From Styela clava (taxonomy: Eukaryota; Chordata; Ascidiacea; Stolidobranchia; Styelidae), in the NCBI RefSeq assembly GCF_964204865.1, contig NC_135263.1, positions 4,714,501 to 4,778,500 of the forward strand: a stretch of DNA of 64,000 nt, given 5' to 3'. Below are positions 57,907-64,000 of this stretch, piece after piece; position 1 is the first letter of the stretch; the number at the start of each line of letters is the position of its first letter. Both the position numbers and the translations under genes were made by a program. The notes beneath the pieces are model-generated. The model saw only the letters and a list, made by a program, of their open reading frames with translations. It did not search any database and was not told where the DNA came from.

Positions 57907-58637
57907 CAATAAAAGGACGCGAACTCACACTTTCTTTATTAATAGGCTTACTATACGTCCCGACGAGTGAGCCAAAAGTCCCGCATTTGCGTTCAGCCAT
58001 CCAGCATAATACACGATCATGTTCACGTTACTGTTGTTGCTGTGTAGCGCAACGCTAGCGTACTTACTGAAGGTGAATGTGGTATTTTGTCTGTTTCGTT
58101 GTTTCCCGCTAACATTGTTAGCGAACGTATCACATGAAAATCAATTCTAATTGGTCCTGTTCGGACATTCGTGTGAATGTAACATTGAACAACGTTTTTT
58201 TAAAGGTGTTATCTACACAAAAGCATGCTTGGGCGAATAAGTAAATTCTCAATGCTCGAAAACGGCAAACTATTTCATTATTATTTATCCCTTTTGCTGT
58301 ACATAAAAAATCTAAACTTGGATCATTTGTATCGTTAGCGTCTATTCCTTTCTATTTTTCGAACTGAACCCGATATTTAGACAGAGAATATGCGCATGAA
58401 CTCTCGATGACAATAAATATGGTCAACGAAGACAGCCGGGATGGCTTGAATGTAGGCCTATGTAGTAAAATCGGAAACTGTAAAGTTACAGGAGGGGTCC
58501 CGCTTCGAAGTCAAAAAATTTGTTGCAGTGACTTCTAGATAGCAAATGCATAGACATGTTCGGATTTTGCAAAGATGGCTCTGAAAGTGCTCATTCCCTT
58601 TGCTGCAATAACCTACGAGTGCGAGGCAGCTTTTTCC
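57907..58637. other. sequence between hAT elements, partly transposon-derived
   Basis: Begins with the TSD of the outer hAT. Includes CCCGCTTCGAAGTC and other stretches that probably belong to the hAT whose transposase tail is at 58570-58860. No host gene seen. Confidence 0.4.
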
Positions 58638-58995
58638 ACTATACTCAGTAGTGGGATTCAGTCGGTTCGCACCGGTTCTATAGAACCGTCTCACGGAATT
58701 TTATGAAATCAGCAAACCGGTTAGCATTACTGGTTACTGTCAATGTTAAGTTTGTAACAGAACCGGCTGAAAAATATGACTTTTGTGAAGGAACCGGCTG
58801 ACAAAAAATTTGAATCCCACCACTGACTATACTTCATATCGAAACAGACCGGGTGTCACACATGACATAAAAGTTGCGCTTTCCAAAACCCAACCCAAAA
58901 TATATGTTTTGTTTTAGTGCACAAGGCCGGGAATCATTAAAAAATTGCAAGGGGTCCGTTATTGGATTTTGTTCAAAAAGTTTGCAAAACCACTG
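58570..58995 (+). pseudogene. hAT transposase C-terminal remnant plus right terminus, split by a MITE
   Basis: 58575-58645 reads on plus as LKVLIPFAAITYECEAAFST, the hAT C-terminal dimerisation motif (consensus like ...LLPFATTYLCESGFS...). It continues after the MITE 58646-58825 with HIETDR. The right terminus, with AAGGGGTCCGTTATTGG then AAAAGTTTGCAAAACCACTG, ends at 58995. The left end is not found, so the copy is truncated or masked by later events. Confidence 0.7.
58646..58825. mobile_element. hAT-type MITE (180 bp) with perfect 8-bp TSD inside a transposase remnant
   Basis: Ends CAGTAGTGGGATTCAGTCGG and TTTGAATCCCACCACTG are inverse. TSD ACTATACT is exact at 58638-58645 and 58826-58833. 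Interior has AACCGG-rich repeats (GGTTCGCACCGGTTC, CAAACCGGTTAGC, GAACCGGCTG). Confidence 0.93.
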
Positions 58996-59003
58996 CGCTA
59001 GGC

Positions 59004-60088
59004 CAGTGGTTCCCAACCGCCGGTCCGCGAAAAATTTCGTTGTTTGTATATGATCGTCTCAATCGCTTTACCGAAGACGAAGTTGCATTGTTTATTACGC
59101 AATTTCTCTTCCTCCGTCATATTGCGACATCTTGGCGCCGAGTAATCATACTTTTCGCTTTTTCGGGTCTGATTCATCGCGAATACGCTCCATCAAATCT
59201 CGCAAGATTCAGAAACCTAAAAATCAGCACGCGTTCTTTTTCTGTTCTACGTGCTTATCCTGATTAATATGACCATCCGAATAAAACGTTATGCATATTT
59301 CTTCCTTTAAACCGGAAAACAGTCAGGAAGAGTATAATATGAACTTGCCTGGTACCAAGTTACCTTAGTCATTAGTCATTGTAATGTAAATTCATTTTAT
59401 TTGACGCATCGATCAACTCCAGAGTGATATGACGAACCCGATGAAAAAGCTTGATTAAAATTGTGATTCTACTTCACAGTCCAGATTCGACAAGAAACAC
59501 TGTCACAATTTTGGATATATACATCTCTTGATAACGAATACCCATCGCTAGGTAATCTGGCAATCAAACTGTTGTTCGTATTTTCAACCAGTCAATGCGT
59601 TATGCGAAAAAACGTTTTCACCAACATCAATTCGATTGCACGCCGCTGCAGAGCTACGTGTTGTATAAACTTATTTGAGGCCTCGTTAGAAATTCTATAT
59701 TGGAAACGAAACAGCAGCAAAATTCTCACTAGAGTTAATTGTGTTTGTACATAATTTGGCAAGGTACATGTTTTTTATGTGAGATGTTTTATGCTTGCTA
59801 TTCTTACGCATAATGAGTGCCCAGCACTGCATTTTATTACGCAAATATTATTTTATGCTTCACCTATTTCAATTTTGGCCGGCACATTATCTGATACTTT
59901 TTCTTCGTGTGAGATGTTTTCAAGTGAGCCTTTTTGTCTAGAAACATATTGAGTGGAGTGCCCGATATTGCATTATATAACGCAAATATATGTTATTCTT
60001 TTCTGTTCCGGTCATTTCAATTTTTTGCCGGTCCGCGATTATATTTAATTTTAGCGGTCCGCCAGGGTAGGAAGGTTGGGAACCACTG
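59004..60088. mobile_element. hAT element (1085 bp) with perfect 8-bp TSD and decayed transposase tail
   Basis: Left end CAGTGGTTCCCAACCGCCGG pairs with right end GGTTGGGAACCACTG; subterminal GGTCCGCG occurs at both ends. TSD CGCTAGGC is exact at 58996-59003 and 60089-60096. On plus, 59521-59754 encodes SLDNEYPSLGNLAIKLLFVF then a degraded FTNINSIARR, the C-terminal hAT dimerisation region. The catalytic part is missing, so it is non-autonomous. Confidence 0.9.
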
Positions 60089-60096
60089 CGCTAGGC

Positions 60097-61568
60097 AATC
60101 ACGCCGCCCAAAATATCCCAGATACCTTTTTGGAAAAGACCATGAAAAAAAAAGGTCGATTATTATCACGAATCCGGTATTTGTCCGCCTTCTCGCCGTA
60201 ATTCTAAATCCATGGTGTAGGGCTCTGATGGCTACAACATTTTTTCTATAAAAGGCCTCTTTACGTTTTTGTAATGAAATACGGCCATCAGTGATACCGA
60301 AGTGTTTATGAGTTATGCTTATTCGAAGAAATGGTTTATATATAATATACGTCATTCCGCCTGAAACTTAGGATAGGATATGATTTACATATTTGTACCG
60401 GCGGAGAGGAAAGGTAATAAGACGGCCTAATCATTTGGCGAACCACGGCCTCTCGTCCGGTTACCAGTCCAGGTCGGGTATGAGATCAGTTAGCCAGTTA
60501 TTTGTTTTCGGAAGCATGGACTTGATGGTAGAAGAAGCCGTAACCGACCAGTGGTCACTTGAACCATCCTACGGCGGCGAGGAGTCCAGCAATCCTCTCG
60601 CACATGATCATCTCCGCATGGGATTCGAACCTGCGATCCCACGAAGGGTAATCAGAGTTGCGGTGGCGAGCGTATTCCTAACGCTTAGCACAATGCGCCA
60701 CACCGCCGAGCATTTCATGAAATGTTAAAATTCATAAGAATTGACTGACTGGTGGCCATTTTTTGAAATCGAATATACAGTCAGGGCACTGGGAATCGAT
60801 ACCCTGTTTCTTTGGAAATTACCATAAGTCGGAATAAACATTACCTACACGGCATATGTTTACTCTTCTTATTATCTCGTGTGTATTACTAAATCTTGTG
60901 CCGCAACGGACAACAAGGTTTATTTATATTTTATTTCACGCAGAACTGACGTTTCGTCAGACCAATGACATATAACAACATGATGCGCAACTGCGGCTTT
61001 TTCTGCCGGAGATCGTATTCGACAGCACGCTTCAGTGCACATACTTTGTGCCTCTAGAACGAGTGGCTGTATCGCCACCAAGGCATTTAGAGATGGAGCC
61101 TGTGCCTGCTTTAACGGTCGTTGTCGATTTTGATAATGTTTTAGAAAGTGGAGTTGGGAAGGAAATCGCAAGAACGTAAGTAAATACAATTTTTGTATCC
61201 TACATAACCTACCGGCCTGGTATCACACTACCAAGTGCCTGTGCTGCTAATACCATAGACCTACTAGTTGCTCATTTCTGCATTTGCCAAAATTGCTTTT
61301 ATTTTGAATGAGAGGCTGACCCCTGGATGTTTCAAATAGTAGTTTATGTAGATGTTAAGTAATGTTAAGGCAGGAATTATATACGGTACTTGTTTATTCG
61401 GGAAAATTGCTTTTTAGGCTGACTTGCAATAGTTTATGTAAACATATTTATATTAGTGCTGCATCCTAAAACTAACTAGCCTAAATGGGTAATATCAGTT
61501 TTTAAGCACACGGTCCACCTAACATGGAAAATCAGTCCTATAAGTTGCAGTTCTCTTACGGTATATAG
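60097..61568. other. intergenic region with one SINE; no gene recognised
   Basis: A near full-length S1 SINE lies at 60398-60716. Around 60905-61190 there is a GC-balanced, non-repetitive stretch with short frames on both strands, of which I can identify none. The rest is AT-rich. Confidence 0.5.
60398..60716 (-). repeat. tRNA-derived SINE family 'S1', best-preserved copy
   Basis: On the minus strand the head reads GGCGGTGTGGCGCATTGTGC (A-box region) and about 50 bases later ATCGCAGGTTCGAATCCC (B box), then the shared SINE body (GAGGATTGCTGGACTCC, CTGGTCGGTTACGGC, CAAGTCCATGCTTCC). This defines the family, with further copies at 14753, 19895, 24553 and 26979. Confidence 0.88.
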
Positions 61569-62032
61569 CGGAGTGGTCCAAAGTTGAGGGCCTTGCGGGC
61601 CACACTATTAATTTCGTATTGTTCGCGAGCCACAATAGGGCCAAAAGCCTACCGTAGGTGAACATTGCAATACAAAACAAACACTTTTATTGTCCAAACA
61701 CCTTGATCATTATTTGTCTTTTATCAAGCTAAAAACTTCCAAAACCACCAAAAACTCACAATATCTACATTTAGTATAAGATCCCCCCCTCCTATCCAGT
61801 CAAACATCTGTTCGAATGTGTCAGCTTTCTTTCAAACTTATATTTACAAATAAAATAACTGCAGATCAATTGATTACTGAATTTTACCAAATTTGAGATA
61901 CAGGAGGGTAATTACTAAATTTTCTGACATAAAAGCAGCATTTTTACTGTTTAGGCTTGTTAGAAAAAAACACCCGGCAGGAATTAAATTGTTCGGCCAT
62001 TACATTAATATTTAATTATCAGGCATAGTTAA

Positions 62033-63652
62033 CCCTTTCCGTGCGGTGGGCACGTATACGTACCCACGACAAAACTCGCTAGATTGCGGCGGGTACGTTG
62101 ATGTACTCCACTGTTTTATTTAGCAATCGGTCGCAAACTGTTGGTCTAGTTTTCCCGGGTTTTAGTTTATTGATAAGAAATCTTCTTCGAGATTAACATA
62201 AGCGACGGTAAATCTTGCTTTCGTTTACCATGGGAATTTTATTTGCGGCGGAACGAGGGAGTGTTTTTGGGCGGTAGGGGAAAGTGGGGAAGGTTGGGAC
62301 ACTTTTTTTCTTTTGCATATTTTGAGCCGTTAATTCTGCATATTCTCTTAAGTTTGCGGGACTAATGCATAGAGGGGTAAATGTAGTTTTTATTCAGCAA
62401 CAAAGAAATTCTCTTGCGACACACATTTTACTACCAAAATGCTTTGAAAAACGTCTGTCAAGTGTCCCACTGTACCCCACTTGTGGGGCACAATCGGACA
62501 GACCCTGGGGCACAATGGGTCAGTCTGTCAAAATTCAACGAAGTATGCCCTTAAAAATAAGCAATTAATCAGCATAATCGTCTAAAGTACGGGGAGACTT
62601 CGAATTTGAAGATTTAATATTTTTAAAATCAATGTTCAACTGAAATAGTTCAGATATTTTGACAAAACATTTTGCAAAAAAATTGATTATTTTCTTCCTC
62701 GAATCTAAATCTGGAAATATTATTGATTCTCGAATATATTCCATATTAGGCCATGGGTCGAAAGAAACCATTATATTACACAAAATATAACGCATCTCTA
62801 AGTCTCTAAGCACTTATTGTATCAAACACTGTCGAATTGTGCCCTGTAGAGCATGTCCCACTGAACCCAGGTCCATTGTTCCCCATAGGAAACAAATACT
62901 TTCAGACCATCCCACGGCAAAATTCGGAAGGCACAGCCAATCGCTAACGTTAGGAATATTTTACAGTGGACTGACGCTAAAGAATATCAGACGATGGTTT
63001 GTCTCGTTGGAAAGGCTAAACTGAAAAAAAGAAAAAACTGGAACGGTGAAAATTTTTTTTCAACCTCCCAATACCAATTTCACCCCATAGCTTGCGCCGC
63101 TCTACCCGTCCGTTGTCCGTTCGCGGGGACGTTGTAACTCACCGAAGGGCGGATTGGAACATCGAGCCGCGGACAGGATTGCAGATATAGTATCAGTGTA
63201 ATAGCTGATTTTCCACTGTGCCCCATGTCCCAACGTACCCCACCTTCCCCTAATAGAAGACATATTATCCCTTCCATCTACCAAAGTATTTTGAATTAGA
63301 TAACGAAATTGCTACAGCAATATTATGCTATTGTTTGCCAACCAAGAAGCGGTAACAGTAAAGGATTTAGCGAATATTTCTATTTTTTATCACGGTTTGA
63401 AGTTTCAACACCCAAGAAAAAAAAATGCCTTTTTTCTATCCGGTTTGTGACTCAGACCACCCCTTTCAGAAAAAATTTTTTTTAATCGCCAATTGCAAGC
63501 TCTTTAAATAAGCTTTCCAACGAGCCGTCAATGGGCAGCAGAGGATCATTACTTTTTCGTTAGTCGATCGATTAGTTGTGGGGGTACAAATGCATAAAGT
63601 CGGCGTAGCAAATACGATTATTTAATAAAAAATAAAAATCGCATGGAAAGGG
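62033..63652. mobile_element. piggyBac-like non-autonomous element (1.62 kb), TTAA TSD, middle layer
   Basis: Ends CCCTTTCCGTGCGG and GCATGGAAAGGG are inverse (CCC...GGG) and flanked by TTAA at 62029-62032 and 63653-63656. TTAA target duplication and CCC termini are the piggyBac signature. No transposase; the interior mostly consists of a further insertion. Confidence 0.82.
62277..63250. mobile_element. TA-flanked MITE (974 bp), inner layer
   Basis: Ends GGGGAAAGTGGGGAAGGTTG and CAACGTACCCCACCTTCCCC are inverse and flanked by TA on both sides (62275-62276, 63251-63252), as in Tc1/mariner-type elements. Inside, GTGGGGCACAATCGGACAG and CACAATGGGTCAG, and TGTCCCACTGAACCC near 62853, repeat a common theme. 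No transposase frame found. Confidence 0.72.
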
Positions 63653-64000
63653 TTAACATAGGCTAATTCATAGATTCCTCATTCGATTTATAGTTTTATA
63701 TTAAGCCTATTTTGCTGGCATATATTTCTGACCAAAAAATAGTTAAAAATTTAGACTAGCCAAACACAATATTAAACACAGCTAGCATTCACACTAGTCA
63801 ATTCCGTGACATTCATTAGAGATGTAACAATATGTCGAACGATTTTCCTGGTTATTTATATGACACAACAATACCAAATGCAAATAATGGAGTGGGGGCC
63901 ACATGTGGCCCTCGGGCCTGGGTTTGGACCACCCTGGTATATAGTATAAACTTTTAAATACATATAGACATAATGAGTGCTACACCCTATTATAAGTTAA

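Larger units (their letters stand above)
61569..63936. mobile_element. hAT element (2.37 kb) with perfect 8-bp TSD, outer layer of a three-level nest
   Basis: Left end CGGAGTGGTCCAAAGTTGAG pairs with right end TTTGGACCACCCTG; subterminal CTTGCGGGCCACAC pairs with GGGGGCCACATGTGG. TSD GTATATAG is exact at 61561-61568 and 63937-63944. Its own sequence is only 61569-62032 and 63657-63936, the rest being inserted. Confidence 0.9.

Noticed and set aside
60620-60716. Possible tRNA gene on the minus strand
   Set aside because: A and B boxes are present but the arms do not pair well and a SINE body follows. It is a SINE head.

Overview
The window looks like part of an animal nuclear genome, AT-rich, with introns of about 0.1-4 kb and many DNA transposons. 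The identifiable host genes are conserved metazoan genes: PPP1R16-type MYPT, RRS1, spartin, symplekin, NELF-A and YAE1. Two of these are interrupted by introns (PPP1R16-type, RRS1). The other loci are single long reading frames. The short same-strand series of single-exon genes, each with a splice acceptor just before its ATG, resembles the SL trans-spliced, operon-rich gene style of tunicates. My best guess is therefore an ascidian with a fairly large genome. That is an inference: no spliced leader or marker gene is in the window.

Layout. 1-15111: the 5' half of a PPP1R16A/B-like gene on the minus strand, five coding exons seen, running off the left edge. Its introns hold an intact-ended 2.2 kb fold-back hAT element, a hAT MITE, SINE fragments and several copies of a dominant short MITE family. 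18198-29287: a 12-exon RRS1 gene (333 aa) on the plus strand. Its third intron contains a 2 kb hAT element with perfect 8-bp target duplications, inserted into the end of an older hAT MITE. 30785-32326 and 49328-50854: two diverged single-exon spartin paralogues, both minus strand, bracketing a plus-strand block of symplekin (34525-38379), NELF-A (39375-41621), a partial tandem copy of NELF-A (43072-44787) and YAE1 (46137-46781). The partial copy arose from a tandem duplication of about 3.16 kb. It lacks the NELF-C-binding N-terminus but keeps an open frame of 571 codons.

51981-63936: a dense transposon graveyard. An outer hAT (51981-57906, exact 8-bp TSD) contains a complete, apparently intact PIF/Harbinger transposon (52164-56368, TTA TSD). 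Its two genes are unbroken after splicing: a 207-aa MADF/BESS protein and a 401-aa DDE transposase. Further right, hAT copies with decayed transposase tails abut one another. A three-level nest (hAT, then piggyBac-like, then TA-flanked MITE) ends the window.

Functionally, the host genes cover mRNA 3'-end processing (symplekin), Pol II pausing (NELF-A), Fe-S protein maturation for ABCE1 (YAE1), ribosome assembly (RRS1), lipid droplet/endosome biology (spartin) and phosphatase targeting (PPP1R16). Apart from the symplekin/NELF-A pairing on Pol II transcripts I see no shared pathway; the layout rather than the function ties the block together.
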